Positions 39,742-49,585 of a stretch of 53,453 nucleotides of DNA are shown piece after piece. The notes beneath the pieces are model-generated. The model was not told where the DNA came from. It saw nothing but the letters and a program-made list of their open reading frames with translations, and did no database searches. The position numbers and the translations under genes are program-made. Position 1 is the stretch's first letter. Each line of letters starts with the position of its first letter. Origin of the DNA: an uncultured Clostridia bacterium (GTDB lineage Bacteria > Bacillota > Clostridia > Oscillospirales > Oscillospiraceae); contig CAMHMZ010000013.1 in assembly GCA_946186375.1 (NCBI GenBank), positions 1-53,453 on the forward strand. Reading direction: 5' to 3'.

Positions 39742-41079
39742 TCAATACACCGCGAGGCCGAGGGGAACGGCGCGCTCGAGCTCCCGCCCGTCGTCGGTCC
39801 TGTCGGAGATGCGCAGGGCGCGCTGCCCGTCCAGCAGGAGCTGGGCCGAGCCGCCGCCGTCGAGATTGACGCCGCTCACCATGCCGAGCCGCCTGCAGAG
39901 CGCGGCAAATTCGCTCAGGCTCACGCCGCAGCCGCCCTCGCCGGGGCGGTAGCCCACTTTGGCCGCACCCTCGGCCCAGAGGAGCATCGGCTTTCCCGCG
40001 GCGTCCGCGCCGAGGGCGATGCGCGCCGCGCGGGCTTTTTCATAGTCGAGCGGGTAGAGGCTCGGCGGGTAGGGCGTGCGCCAGGGGCGATAGATGTTGT
40101 AAAAAGGGGAGAGGAAGCGCTCCGTGACCACGCCGCCGCGCACGAGGCTGTTGCCCGCCTGCACGGCGAAGAGCAGGTCCTCATACCCGCCGTATTCGAG
40201 CGTATCGCCCGCAGAGGCGAGCCGCCGCCCGGCGCGCAGCACGAAGCCGGAGGCCGGGACCTCGCAGCCGCCCGCGGGCCGGACGTCCAGCACGCGCCGC
40301 CCGACGAGCACGTGATCCCAGCCGCGGCCAGGCGGCGTGCGCCGGGTCGCCGGGCGCGTGAAGTATACCGCGTCCTTTCCCAAAGGGATTTCGCCGCCGG
40401 AAAAGCGCAGCGTCAGCTCCCGCAGCGAGGGCCTTTCGACGCTGACGCGCCCGTCGCGGGTAACGAAGAGCGCCTCGCGCTCATAGAGCGGGGGCAGCAG
40501 GACGCGGCCGTTTTCCACCGCGAGGCCGAAGGGGGTGCCGACGGTATCGTAGCGCGTGGCGCAGTCGAAGGCGTCGAGGATGAAGAAGGAGGCGTTGACC
40601 TTGAGCCTTGCCTCCGGTGCGGCGGCGCTGAGCAGAAAGCTCTCCGCGCCGACCGGGATGACCCGCGTCGCGGGCAGCTTCCCGCGCACCGTTTCCGCGC
40701 GGCCAGCCTGCTCCAGCGAGCGGTAAAGCGCCTCGGCCTCCCGACTGCGGAAGGCGGGGCGGCCGCCGCGCAGCGAGAGCCCGGCGCGCAGCGTGTCGGC
40801 CGCGGCGAGGAGCGAGCGCGTGTCGCCCTCCGGCAGCGAAAACAGCAGCATCTGCCCGAAGATCCAGGGGCAGGCCGGGACAAGAAAACGCCGGTAGATC
40901 CGCGCCGCGCCCGCGAGCGCGCCGGGATCGGAGGAACCGCGCAGAAAGCGCAGGGCGCTCCAGTCGTCAAAGCGCACGAGCTGCGTGCGCTGCACTTCCC
41001 CGTTTGGAAGGTGCTCGGTCAAAAGCTCAGAGCGGAGCGCCGGGCGCTCGCCCTGCGGCGATACAGGCTCTGTTTTCAA
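39742..41079 (-). CDS. Phosphodiester glycosidase (NAGPA) domain protein
   Basis: 445 aa. The C-terminal half has the NAGPA/DUF2233 signature V-N-L-D-G-G-G-S-A-Q-L-L-L-D-G-Q, preceded by R-I-A-L-G-A-D-A-A-G-K-P-M-L-L-W. The family includes the uncovering enzyme for mannose-6-phosphate and bacterial exopolysaccharide proteins. No signal peptide is visible with the chosen TTG start at 41079 (GGAGGGAG upstream). Very GC-rich, so long antisense frames appear and are ignored. Substrate unknown. Confidence 0.75.
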   Translation of the reverse strand: MKTEPVSPQGERPALRSELLTEHLPNGEVQRTQLVRFDDWSALRFLRGSSDPGALAGAARIYRRFLVPACPWIFGQMLLFSLPEGDTRSLLAAADTLRAGLSLRGGRPAFRSREAEALYRSLEQAGRAETVRGKLPATRVIPVGAESFLLSAAAPEARLKVNASFFILDAFDCATRYDTVGTPFGLAVENGRVLLPPLYEREALFVTRDGRVSVERPSLRELTLRFSGGEIPLGKDAVYFTRPATRRTPPGRGWDHVLVGRRVLDVRPAGGCEVPASGFVLRAGRRLASAGDTLEYGGYEDLLFAVQAGNSLVRGGVVTERFLSPFYNIYRPWRTPYPPSLYPLDYEKARAARIALGADAAGKPMLLWAEGAAKVGYRPGEGGCGVSLSEFAALCRRLGMVSGVNLDGGGSAQLLLDGQRALRISDRTDDGRELERAVPLGLAVY

Positions 41080-41213
41080 GGCGCTCCCTCCCTCCGGTTT
41101 GCCTGGTTTACTGTTGAAATCATTATATAGACGCCCCGCGGAAATTGCAAGCCGTCCGCCACCCCCGCGTTTTCTAAAAACTAAAAACCAAAAACTAAAA
41201 ACTGAAAACTGAC

Positions 41214-41250
41214 AACGGGGGGCCGGGAAATTCTTTTCCCGGCCCCCGTT
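41214..41250. terminator. Terminator of tex (minus strand)
   Basis: GGGGGGCCGGGAAA and TTTCCCGGCCCCC form a long G+C hairpin just after the tex stop. Confidence 0.75.
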
Positions 41251-41252
41251 CG

Positions 41253-43421
41253 TCAGTTTTCCTTTGCTTTCCTGATCGAAAGGCTGATGCGCTTTTTCTT
41301 CTCGTCCACGTCCAGCACCACGACCTGCACCACGTCCCCGACGGAGAGGACTTCGGAGGGGTGGCGGATGAAGCGGTCGGAGATCTCGGAGACGTGGACA
41401 AGGCCGTCCTGATGCACACCGATGTCCACGAAGGCGCCGAAGTCGATCACGTTGCGCACCGTGCCCGTCAGGCGCATGCCCGGCCTGAGATCGGACATCT
41501 CCAGCACGTCCGTGCGCAGAATGGGCTGCGGCAGGCTGTCGCGCACGTCGCGGCCGGGCTTCATGAGCTCGGTGACGATGTCCTCGAGCGTCGGCACGCC
41601 CGTCCCGACGGCCCCGGCCGTCTGCTCCAGGCCGCGGGCGCGCACCGCCTCCCGGAGCCCTCCGAGACGCCCGGCGCGCACGTCCTCCTCGGTGTAGCCG
41701 CACAGGCGCAGCAGCGCCTCCGCCGCCGCGTAGGACTCGGGGTGGACGGCGGTGTTGTCCAGCACGTTCCGGCTCTCGGGTACGCGCAGGAAGCCCGCGC
41801 ACTGCTGGAAGGCCTTGGGGCCGAGCTTGGGGATCTTTTTGAGCTCGCTGCGCGAGCGGAAAGCGCCGTTTTCCTCGCGGTAGCGGACAAGATTGCCCGC
41901 CGTGGCCGCCGTCAGACCGGAGACGCGCCGCAGGAGCGAGGCCGAGGCGGTGTTCGCGTCCACGCCCACGGCGTTGACGCAGTCCTCCACGACGGCGTCG
42001 AGCGCCTCGTCCAGCCGCTTTTCCGGCATGTCGTGCTGATACTGGCCGACGCCGATGGCGCGCGGCTCGATCTTCACGAGCTCCGCCAGCGGATCCTGCA
42101 GCCGCCGCGCGATGCTGACGGCCGAGCGGAGGTTCACGTCGAACTGCGGAAATTCCTCCGCGCCGAGCTTGCTGGCCGAATACACCGAGGCCCCCGCCTC
42201 GGAGACGATCATATAGCTCAGATGCGCGCCGCGCTCGTTTTCACGGCGGATGAGCTCGACGGCCATCTGCTCGGTCTCGCGGCTGGCGGTGCCGTTGCCG
42301 ATGGCGATGTGCTCCACGTGGTGGCGGCGCACCAGCGCGCCGAGGCGCTCGATGGCCTCGTTCTTCTGCCGCTCTCCGTAGGTGGGATAGACGACCGCCG
42401 TGTCGAGTACGCGCCCGGTGGCATCCACGACGGCCACCTTGCAGCCCATGCGGTAGCCGGGGTCGAGGCCCATGGTGACCTTGCCCTTGACGGGCGGCTG
42501 CATCAGCAGCGGCCGCAGGTTGAGCGCAAACTGCCCGATCGCGCCCTCGCAGGCCTTGTCGGTCAGCTCCGTGCGCGTCTCGCGCTCGAGCGAGGGGAAG
42601 AGAAGCCGGTCATAGGCGTCGAGCGCGGCGGCGCGCACGAAGGCCATGGCGGGGCTGCCGGGCATGACGACGGCGCGGCAGACGGTCTGCATGGCGCGGT
42701 CGTGGTCGAGAAGGAGGCTGACGCGCAGGAGCTTCTCCTTCTCACCGCGGTTGATGGCTAAAATCTGGTGCCCCTGCAGGCGGGAGACGGCCTGGGTGAA
42801 ATCGTAATACAGGCGGTAGACGGAGTCCTCCTCCGTGAGCGCCTCCGCGTGCAGCTGGCCGATGCGGCCGATGAGCTCGCGCAAGGATTTGCGCAGCGCG
42901 GCGTCGTCGCTGATCTGCTCGGCCAGGATGTCGGAGGCCCCGGCGAGCGCATCCTCGGCGCTCTCGACGCCCTTTTCGGGGTCAACGTAGGCCGCGGCGG
43001 CCAGCAGCGGCTCGGGGCAGTCACGCGCCTGGGCGAACAGCAGTTCGGCCAGCGGCTCGAGCCCCTTCTCCCGCGCGATCATGGCGCGGGTACGGCGCTT
43101 GGGCTTGTAGGGCCGGTAGAGATCCTCGAGCTCCGCGAGCGTCGCGGCGCCGTCGATGGCACTCTGCAGCTCCTCGGTCAGCTTGCCCTGCTCCTCGATG
43201 GCCTTGAGGATCGTCTCGCGCCGCTCCTGCAGCGAGCGCAGATACTGCAGCCGCGTTTCCAGCTCGCGCAGCACCGTGTCGTCCATGGCACCGTGCTGCT
43301 CCTTGCGGTAGCGGGCGATGAAGGGGATGGTGTTCCCCTCGTCCAGAAGGCGCACGACGTTGGCCACGTATTCCTGCTTTTGCCCCAGCTCACGCGCGAG
43401 GGCTTCGATCATATCTGTCAT
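41253..43421 (-). CDS. tex: Tex family RNA-binding transcriptional accessory protein
   Basis: 722 aa, the usual Tex length. The N-terminal Tex domain (E-Y-V-A-N-V-V-R-L-L-D-E-G-N-T-I-P-F-I-A-R-Y) is followed by the YqgF-like domain (G-L-D-P-G-Y-R-M-G-C-K-V-A), a helix-hairpin-helix pair (about 495-560) and a C-terminal S1 RNA-binding domain (G-T-V-R-N-V-I-D-F-G-A-F-V-D-I-G). It acts in the cytoplasm on nucleic acids and affects transcription. Transcribed alone. Confidence 0.95.
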   Translation of the reverse strand: MTDMIEALARELGQKQEYVANVVRLLDEGNTIPFIARYRKEQHGAMDDTVLRELETRLQYLRSLQERRETILKAIEEQGKLTEELQSAIDGAATLAELEDLYRPYKPKRRTRAMIAREKGLEPLAELLFAQARDCPEPLLAAAAYVDPEKGVESAEDALAGASDILAEQISDDAALRKSLRELIGRIGQLHAEALTEEDSVYRLYYDFTQAVSRLQGHQILAINRGEKEKLLRVSLLLDHDRAMQTVCRAVVMPGSPAMAFVRAAALDAYDRLLFPSLERETRTELTDKACEGAIGQFALNLRPLLMQPPVKGKVTMGLDPGYRMGCKVAVVDATGRVLDTAVVYPTYGERQKNEAIERLGALVRRHHVEHIAIGNGTASRETEQMAVELIRRENERGAHLSYMIVSEAGASVYSASKLGAEEFPQFDVNLRSAVSIARRLQDPLAELVKIEPRAIGVGQYQHDMPEKRLDEALDAVVEDCVNAVGVDANTASASLLRRVSGLTAATAGNLVRYREENGAFRSRSELKKIPKLGPKAFQQCAGFLRVPESRNVLDNTAVHPESYAAAEALLRLCGYTEEDVRAGRLGGLREAVRARGLEQTAGAVGTGVPTLEDIVTELMKPGRDVRDSLPQPILRTDVLEMSDLRPGMRLTGTVRNVIDFGAFVDIGVHQDGLVHVSEISDRFIRHPSEVLSVGDVVQVVVLDVDEKKKRISLSIRKAKEN

Positions 43422-43557
43422 GGTGATGAGTTCCCTTTCCTGAAGTCCCCGGCATTATACCACATCCAAAACCAAAGCGCCACCGTCTTTTCCCTCTTGT
43501 GGAGCGGCCCGGAGCGTGATAGAATAGGGGCAGATCATACCGAAAGGGGAAAGCAGC

Positions 43558-43851
43558 ATGACGCCGGAGGAACGGATCATCTATTTTGAGGCGCTGATGG
43601 ATCGCCTGGACGAGGCGGCTGAGGTACTGGAGGAGGCGCTGGAGGCCTTCCGCGAGGCCCAGCCCCTGGCTGCGGAGCTGGCGGAATACTATGACGGCGG
43701 ACAGTGGCGCGAGGACTTCGAGGCCGACGAGGCCGGGCGTTTTCCCGACAGCCTCAAGCGCGGCGTTCTGAGCGAGGACGCCCTCTTTAACACGCTCACG
43801 CGCAATCGGGAGCTGCGGGAGAGGGTTTCCTTCTACGAGGACGAGGAATAA
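43558..43851 (+). CDS. DUF4298-like protein
   Basis: 97 aa, acidic, with a long N-terminal helix pair (R-L-D-E-A-A-E-V-L-E-E-A-L-E-A-F), Y-Y-D-G-G-Q-W-R-E-D-F-E-A-D-E-A-G-R-F and S-L-K-R-G-V-L-S-E-D-A-L-F, matching the DUF4298 pattern. AAAGGGG precedes the start. Divergent from tex. Function unknown. Confidence 0.8.
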   Translation: MTPEERIIYFEALMDRLDEAAEVLEEALEAFREAQPLAAELAEYYDGGQWREDFEADEAGRFPDSLKRGVLSEDALFNTLTRNRELRERVSFYEDEE

Positions 43852-43866
43852 AAAGCGCCGGAAGAG

Positions 43867-43904
43867 CGCCCCTTCTTTTCAGGACGGAAGAGAAGGGGCG
43901 TTTT
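43867..43904 (+). terminator. Terminator after the DUF4298-like gene
   Basis: CGCCCCTTCT (43867-43876) and AGAAGGGGCG (43891-43900) followed by TTTT. Confidence 0.8.
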
Positions 43905-44031
43905 GATAAATATGATACATCATTGGCAAGATTCATACATCCCTGATATCCGCATACCCGCTTCTTTTCGTATAATCCGCTTAGAAGGCCGAAAAGGCCG
44001 AAGCGAGAAAAGAGTAAAGGAGTAAAAGCTC

Positions 44032-45516
44032 ATGGCTAAAGCACCGAAAGTCAAGAGCCCCGAAGCGGTAGGCTTCAAGGAAATCTTCGGCAGCACAGCG
44101 CTCTCCACCAACAACGGTCTGGCGGCCGTGTTCATGTCCGCCATGTTCATGACCTTTATGACCGACTATGCCGGTCTGGGCAAGCTTGGCGCCACGCTGG
44201 CCACCGTCCTGCTGCTGGCGGCCCGCATCATCGACGCTGTGGATGACCCGATCCAGGGCTTCATCATGGACAGCGGCAAGATCGGCAAGCACGGCAAGTA
44301 TAAGCCCTTCTTCCTCATCTCCATCATTATGACCACCATCGGCGTCATTGCGCTCTACGCCCTGCCCAACGGCATCACCACCAAGGCCGTCGCCGTCTCC
44401 GTGTGGGTCATCTTCTTCTATCTGGTCTACGATATCGGCGCCTCGTTCTACAATCAGAACCTGCTCTTCCGCACGATGACCAACGATCCCGGCGAGCGCT
44501 CCAAGCTTCTGATCGGGCCGCGTCTCTGGGTCATGATCCTGGGCATGTTCGGCTCGGCTATGGCTGCGATCGCCGTCTCCATCCAGGCCGTCACCGGCAG
44601 CTACAAGACCGCCTATATGATCCTCGCCCTCGTGGCCATGGGCATTTCCTTCATCATCTCCCTGGTCGGCTGGTTTATGGTCAAGGAGAAGCACGTCGTC
44701 GAGCAGGATCCCGAGGACAAGGTCAAGTTCTCCGATTTCTTCGAGCTCATGCGCACCAACAAGCCCATGATGCTCAACTTCTTCAAGTGCATCGCCACCG
44801 GCTTCATCTGGACCTTCCTCTTCGCCGCCCCCGTGTACTACGTCAAGTACGCCTACGCGGCCGATCTGAGCACCGGCGAAGTGAACATGGAGTATTTCGC
44901 CACGCTGTCCATGATCGTCTCTCTGATGATGCTCTTCCCGCTGCTGCTCGGCACGATCGCCGCCAACCCTGTTCTGAAGGCCTTCAAGCGCAACTTCCTG
45001 AAGATGCACATCTTCGATCTGGCCATGCAGGGCGCTTCCGGTCTGCTGATGTTCATCCTGCAGATCCTGGGCCTTCTGCGGCAGAGCCCGATCTTCTTCT
45101 TCGTTCCCATGTTCCTGCTGGCTTTCTTCATCGGCATCGACTTCGTCCCCGGCTCTAACCTGAGCATGGAGATCATGGACTACACCATTTACAAGACCGG
45201 CAAGGACCGCTCCGCACTCACGGGCGTACTGGAGAAGTTTCTCGAAAAGGCCCAGAGCGCCGTCTCCTCCGCCATCGTGGGCGGCATCCTGATCGCCATC
45301 GGCTATCAGGTCGACTCTGTCACCGGCAACTATGTGGGCGACCTGGCCAAGATGCCCGCGATGCTCACTTGGATGATCGTCATCATCGGCCTCGTTCCCG
45401 CGATCCTGGCCTTCGTGGGCATTATGGTCATCAAAGACTATCCCATCGACCAGCCCATGCGCGAGGATATCCAGAAGTTCATCGCCGAGCATCAGACCAA
45501 GAAAGAGATCGACTGA
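44032..45516 (+). CDS. GPH family glycoside:cation symporter (MFS-type)
   Basis: 494 aa with about 12 transmembrane helices and the GPH signature D-A-V-D-D-P-I-Q-G near 78-86 followed by K-H-G-K-Y-K-P-F. These proteins import beta-glycosides, xylosides or glucuronides with Na+ or H+. The downstream GH3 and GH43 genes suggest beta-glucosides, xylosides or arabinosides as substrates. No signal peptide. AAAGGAG precedes the ATG. Confidence 0.88.
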   Translation: MAKAPKVKSPEAVGFKEIFGSTALSTNNGLAAVFMSAMFMTFMTDYAGLGKLGATLATVLLLAARIIDAVDDPIQGFIMDSGKIGKHGKYKPFFLISIIMTTIGVIALYALPNGITTKAVAVSVWVIFFYLVYDIGASFYNQNLLFRTMTNDPGERSKLLIGPRLWVMILGMFGSAMAAIAVSIQAVTGSYKTAYMILALVAMGISFIISLVGWFMVKEKHVVEQDPEDKVKFSDFFELMRTNKPMMLNFFKCIATGFIWTFLFAAPVYYVKYAYAADLSTGEVNMEYFATLSMIVSLMMLFPLLLGTIAANPVLKAFKRNFLKMHIFDLAMQGASGLLMFILQILGLLRQSPIFFFVPMFLLAFFIGIDFVPGSNLSMEIMDYTIYKTGKDRSALTGVLEKFLEKAQSAVSSAIVGGILIAIGYQVDSVTGNYVGDLAKMPAMLTWMIVIIGLVPAILAFVGIMVIKDYPIDQPMREDIQKFIAEHQTKKEID

Positions 45517-45632
45517 TCGCCGACCCCCCTTATATGAGACACGCCTCACTCCGGTGGGGCGTGTTTCTTTGCTTTTTTCTGCTTTGTATGGTATATTCAT
45601 GGTGATAAAAAAAGCAAAAGGAGGCGGCGATC

Positions 45633-46850
45633 ATGGCTTCACTGCCCAGCGGACTGCCCGAGGCGTGGAAAAACGACATCCGCTTTCTCCAGACCGTCAG
45701 CGATTTAAGCGGCCTCTCCGTCGCCGTGTGGCGCACCGGGAGGCCCGTGGAGGAGCTCTTCTGGACGAGCAGCCCCGACGGGGAACATCCCTGCCTTTCC
45801 CACGAGCCGCTGCGGCGGACGCTGGAGGAATACTGCCGCGCGGACCGGCCGGCCCTGTTTTTCGAAAACGACCTGGCCGTTTATGCCATCATGCCCATCG
45901 GCTCTTTTTCGATCTGCCTCGGGCCGGCTGTCATCTGGTCGGCCTCCGCGGAGTATGTACAGGGCTATGCCCGCAGCCACGGGATGCAGGGCACACCGTC
46001 CATCCCGCGGGGGGATCTGGGCGCCATGAGCCGGTATATGGAGCTGGTACACCTCCACTTCAACGGCGCCTCCCTTCCGCGCGAGGCGATCTCGGTCACG
46101 GCCGACATCCTGGAGACCTGGCAGCGCGCCGGGGATCTCGAGCAGTATCAGCTGGAGCAGTCGGAGAACGACCGGGGCCATGAGATCGGCGCCGAGTATG
46201 AAAAGAAGCTGCTGCAGCTGGTGGAAAACGGGGATACCGAAGCGATCAAGGCGCTGCTGTCCGGGCCCACCCCGGATTACGCGCAGATCACGGAGCTGTC
46301 CGGGGAAGAGGCCAAGACGAGCGAATATCTGGTGGTCTCCGTCATCACGCTGCTGACGCGCGCCGCCATCGCGGGCGGAGCCGGCCTGGAGCAGGCGCAC
46401 GAGCTCGGCGACGTGTACCTCAAGCGCCTCGCGAAGGCCGCGCTGCACGGAGAGCCCTTCCTCGGCCTGTCCTACAACGCCATGCTCGAATTTGCCGAGC
46501 TCGTCCGCAGCGCGAAGGAGGAAAAGAGCAGCCTGTCCTACGTCGACGCCTGCAAGGCGTATATTGAGAAAAACCTGCGCAAGAGCCTGCAGGTCGGCGA
46601 CATCGCCCCGGCCATCGGGCTCAGCCGCACCTACCTTTCGCGCCTCTTCCATGAGGCCGAGGGGATCACCGTGCAGCAGTACATTCAGAAGGAGAAATGC
46701 CGCCACGCCGCGCAGATGCTGCAGTACAGCGACTATTCCATCTCCCAGATCGCCCAGTATTTCGGCTTTTCCTCCCAGAGCTATTTCGGAGCCTGCTTCC
46801 AGATCTGGTACGGCATGACGCCGAACGCCTATCGAAAAGCCAATCACTGA
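45633..46850 (+). CDS. AraC family transcriptional regulator
   Basis: 405 aa. The N-terminal 290 residues hold an unassigned sensor (partly PocR-like in feel: F-L-Q-T-V-S-D-L-S-G-L-S-V). The C-terminal AraC HTH pair (about 305-402) reads L-Q-V-G-D-I-A-P-A-I-G-L-S-R-T-Y-L-S-R-L-F, then I-S-Q-I-A-Q-Y-F-G-F-S-S-Q-S-Y-F. It probably activates the glycoside locus. AGGAGG precedes the start. Confidence 0.9.
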   Translation: MASLPSGLPEAWKNDIRFLQTVSDLSGLSVAVWRTGRPVEELFWTSSPDGEHPCLSHEPLRRTLEEYCRADRPALFFENDLAVYAIMPIGSFSICLGPAVIWSASAEYVQGYARSHGMQGTPSIPRGDLGAMSRYMELVHLHFNGASLPREAISVTADILETWQRAGDLEQYQLEQSENDRGHEIGAEYEKKLLQLVENGDTEAIKALLSGPTPDYAQITELSGEEAKTSEYLVVSVITLLTRAAIAGGAGLEQAHELGDVYLKRLAKAALHGEPFLGLSYNAMLEFAELVRSAKEEKSSLSYVDACKAYIEKNLRKSLQVGDIAPAIGLSRTYLSRLFHEAEGITVQQYIQKEKCRHAAQMLQYSDYSISQIAQYFGFSSQSYFGACFQIWYGMTPNAYRKANH

Positions 46851-46992
46851 CCGGCCTTTATCAAAGATTTATACACCGTTGACAGAATTGACACATCATT
46901 TATAGAATGCAAAACAGCTCCTCTGCTACAATCATCTTGTATACCGGGACAAGCGGTACTGCAATTTGATTTTAACAGAGGAGCTGACAGCT

Positions 46993-49569
46993 ATGGCCAG
47001 AATTTTCGCCCCCACCAGCCCGGAGGTCACAAGCCGGGAAACGCGCAATATGGAAAAAGTCCGCCGCATCGCCGCGGAGGGCATGGTGCTGCTGGAAAAC
47101 AAGGACGTTCTCCCCCTGAAGGCCGACGGCCGGGCGCTGGCCGTGTTCGGAAACGGCGTGCGGAAGATGGTTAAGGGCGGCACCGGCTCCGGCGACGTCA
47201 ACTCCCGTACTGTCATTCAGATCGAGCAAGGCCTGGAGGAAGCGGGCTTCCGGATCGCGACAAAGCCCTGGCTCGACCGCTTCGATCAGGCCTGCGCGGA
47301 CTATGGCGCGCAGTACATGGCCGAGTTTCAGGCCGTTTTGAAGGAAAAGGGCTTTGACGGGGTCAACTGGGCGCTGGAGAAGCCTTACCGCGACCCGGAC
47401 GTACCGGTGATCACTGCGGAAGATCTGGAGGGGACGGACCGCGGTCTGGCCCTCTATGTGATCGCGCGCACCTCCGGCGAGGGTGCCGATCGCAAGCTGG
47501 CTCCCGGCGACTATGAGCTGTCGGAGCGGGAGATCGAAAATCTGAAGATTCTGACGGCGCATTATACCCACACCGTCGTCATCCTCAACGTGGGCGGCGT
47601 CATCGACACGAAATACCTCCGCACGCAGAAAGGTATCGACGCGATCCTTCTGATGAGCCAGCCGGGCTGCGCGGGCGGCCGGGCGCTGGCGGACGTGCTC
47701 ACCGGCAAGGTGACGCCGGGCGGCCGCCTCACCGCCACCTGGGCGGAAAACTACGCCGACTATCCCTGCGCCTCCTCCTTCAGCTATCTCAGCGGCGACC
47801 TGGACGATTCGCCCTATCGCGAGGGGATATACGTGGGCTATCGCTGGTTCGACAGCTTCGGCCTCCGCCCGGCCTATCCCTTCGGCTTCGGCAGATCGTA
47901 TACCGACTTTGAGCTGAACGTCAAAAAGACGGAGATCTGCGGCGAATCCGTCCGGGTGACCGTCGCCGTCAGAAACAGCGGCAGTGCGTATGCCGGACGC
48001 GAGACCGTGCAGGTCTATGTCTCCCAGCCGCAGAGCGAGCTGGACAAGCCTTACCAGATCCTCGCGGGCTTTGCCAAAACGAAGCTGCTTCAGCCCGGGC
48101 AGGAGGAGACGGTGGAAGTGAGCTTCTCCCTCCGCTCGCTTGCCTCTTATGACGAGGCGCGCGCGGCCTGGGTGCTGGAAGAGGGGAGCTATTTTATCCG
48201 TGTCGGCGTCCATTCCCGCGACACCCACATCGCCGCGGCGCTGGAGCTGGACGAGACCGTCGTCACCGAGCAGCTGCAGAACAAGCTCAGACCCGACGGC
48301 GCGCTCGAGCTCGTCCATGCAGACCCCGCAAAATTCTATACCTATCTCTCCGAGGCCGCGGAAAAGGCGTCCGCCCTGCGCCTGGAGATCATCCCCGCGA
48401 CGATCTCCACCCATACGGCGGACTATACCGCCGAGCCGACGGAGCTGCACACCGACAGGACAGAGCTGCTCACAATGGACGACGCGGTCAGCGGCCGTGC
48501 CACGCTGGAGGAGCTGACGGCGCAGCTTACGGTCCATGAGCTCGCGGCGCTCGCGGTCGGCGCGGAGCGCGGCGGTCTCGGCAGCGTGTCCACGGTCGGC
48601 GCGGCCTCTGCCTCCGTCCCCGGCGCGGCGGGAGACACGACGATGGAGATGGCCGACAGCCGCGGCATCACCAATCTGGTGCTCGCCGACGGCCCCGCGG
48701 GGCTGCGCCTGTCCAAGTCCTTCGTGACAGACGCACAGGGAAATGTGCTGCCCGGCCTGGGGGAGAGCTCCTTCGGCAATCTCTTCGAACTGCTCGGCGT
48801 GCCCGCCGCCGTGCGCCCCGAGGACGCGGTGGACCACTATCAGTACTGCACCGCCATCCCCATCGCCACCATGCTGGCCCAGACCTGGGACAAGGCCGCC
48901 ATCGAGGAGGCGGGCGACCTCGTGGGCGGGGAAATGGAGGAGCTGGGCGTCGATCTGTGGCTCGCGCCCGGCATGAACATCCACCGCAACCCTCTCTGCG
49001 GCCGCAACTTTGAGTATTATTCCGAGGATCCGCTGCTCTCCGGCTTCTGTGCCGCCGCCGACACCCGCGGCGTCCAGCGCCATCCGGGCTGCGGCACCAC
49101 CATCAAGCATTTCGCGCTGAACAACCAGGAGGACAACCGCACCCACAACAACGCCCGCTGCAGCGAGCGCGCCCTGCGGGAGATCTATCTCAAGGGCTTC
49201 GAGCTCGCCGTGAAGACGGCGCAGCCTCTGGCGCTGATGACCTCCTACAATCTTCTCAACGGCGTCCACACGGCCAACCACAAAGAATTGCTCACCGACG
49301 TCCTGCGCTGCGAGTGGGGCTTTAAGGGCCTCGTGATGACCGACTGGGGCACCACGGAGGAGAAGCCCGGCTTCAAATACGGCGCGTCCAACGCCGCCCT
49401 CTGCGTCAAGGCCGGCAACGATCTGACCATGCCCGGCTCGCAGGCGGACGTGGACGCGATCGTGAACGCCGTCGGCAGAGAGCTGACGCTCGCCGAGCTG
49501 CAGGCGTGCGCCAGGCGCGTTCTGGCGCTGGTGCTGCTGCGGGAAAAGAGCAGACGGAACGACCGCTGA
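46993..49569 (+). CDS. Glycoside hydrolase family 3 beta-glycosidase with permuted domain order
   Basis: 858 aa with the GH3 domains in reversed order: the C-terminal-type alpha/beta sandwich (K-V-R-R-I-A-A-E-G-M-V-L-L-E-N) comes first, then a fibronectin-III-like domain (about 330-400), and the TIM barrel last, with K-H-F-A-L-N-N-Q-E near 720 and the nucleophile Asp near 784 (V-M-T-D-W-G). This order is known in ruminal and clostridial beta-glucosidases. No signal peptide, so it acts on imported oligosaccharides. Start at 46993 is preceded by AGAGGAG; a TTG at 46966 is less likely. Confidence 0.9.
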   Translation: MARIFAPTSPEVTSRETRNMEKVRRIAAEGMVLLENKDVLPLKADGRALAVFGNGVRKMVKGGTGSGDVNSRTVIQIEQGLEEAGFRIATKPWLDRFDQACADYGAQYMAEFQAVLKEKGFDGVNWALEKPYRDPDVPVITAEDLEGTDRGLALYVIARTSGEGADRKLAPGDYELSEREIENLKILTAHYTHTVVILNVGGVIDTKYLRTQKGIDAILLMSQPGCAGGRALADVLTGKVTPGGRLTATWAENYADYPCASSFSYLSGDLDDSPYREGIYVGYRWFDSFGLRPAYPFGFGRSYTDFELNVKKTEICGESVRVTVAVRNSGSAYAGRETVQVYVSQPQSELDKPYQILAGFAKTKLLQPGQEETVEVSFSLRSLASYDEARAAWVLEEGSYFIRVGVHSRDTHIAAALELDETVVTEQLQNKLRPDGALELVHADPAKFYTYLSEAAEKASALRLEIIPATISTHTADYTAEPTELHTDRTELLTMDDAVSGRATLEELTAQLTVHELAALAVGAERGGLGSVSTVGAASASVPGAAGDTTMEMADSRGITNLVLADGPAGLRLSKSFVTDAQGNVLPGLGESSFGNLFELLGVPAAVRPEDAVDHYQYCTAIPIATMLAQTWDKAAIEEAGDLVGGEMEELGVDLWLAPGMNIHRNPLCGRNFEYYSEDPLLSGFCAAADTRGVQRHPGCGTTIKHFALNNQEDNRTHNNARCSERALREIYLKGFELAVKTAQPLALMTSYNLLNGVHTANHKELLTDVLRCEWGFKGLVMTDWGTTEEKPGFKYGASNAALCVKAGNDLTMPGSQADVDAIVNAVGRELTLAELQACARRVLALVLLREKSRRNDR

Positions 49570-49585
49570 ACTGGGAGGTTTTTTG

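Noticed and set aside
39616..41130. 504-codon plus-strand frame opposite the NAGPA gene
   Set aside because: Antisense artefact of GC-rich coding; low-complexity Arg/Ala/Gly and no motif, while the minus strand has a clear family.
46972..49281. 769-codon minus-strand frame opposite the GH3 gene
   Set aside because: Shadow frame; the plus strand has all GH3 motifs.
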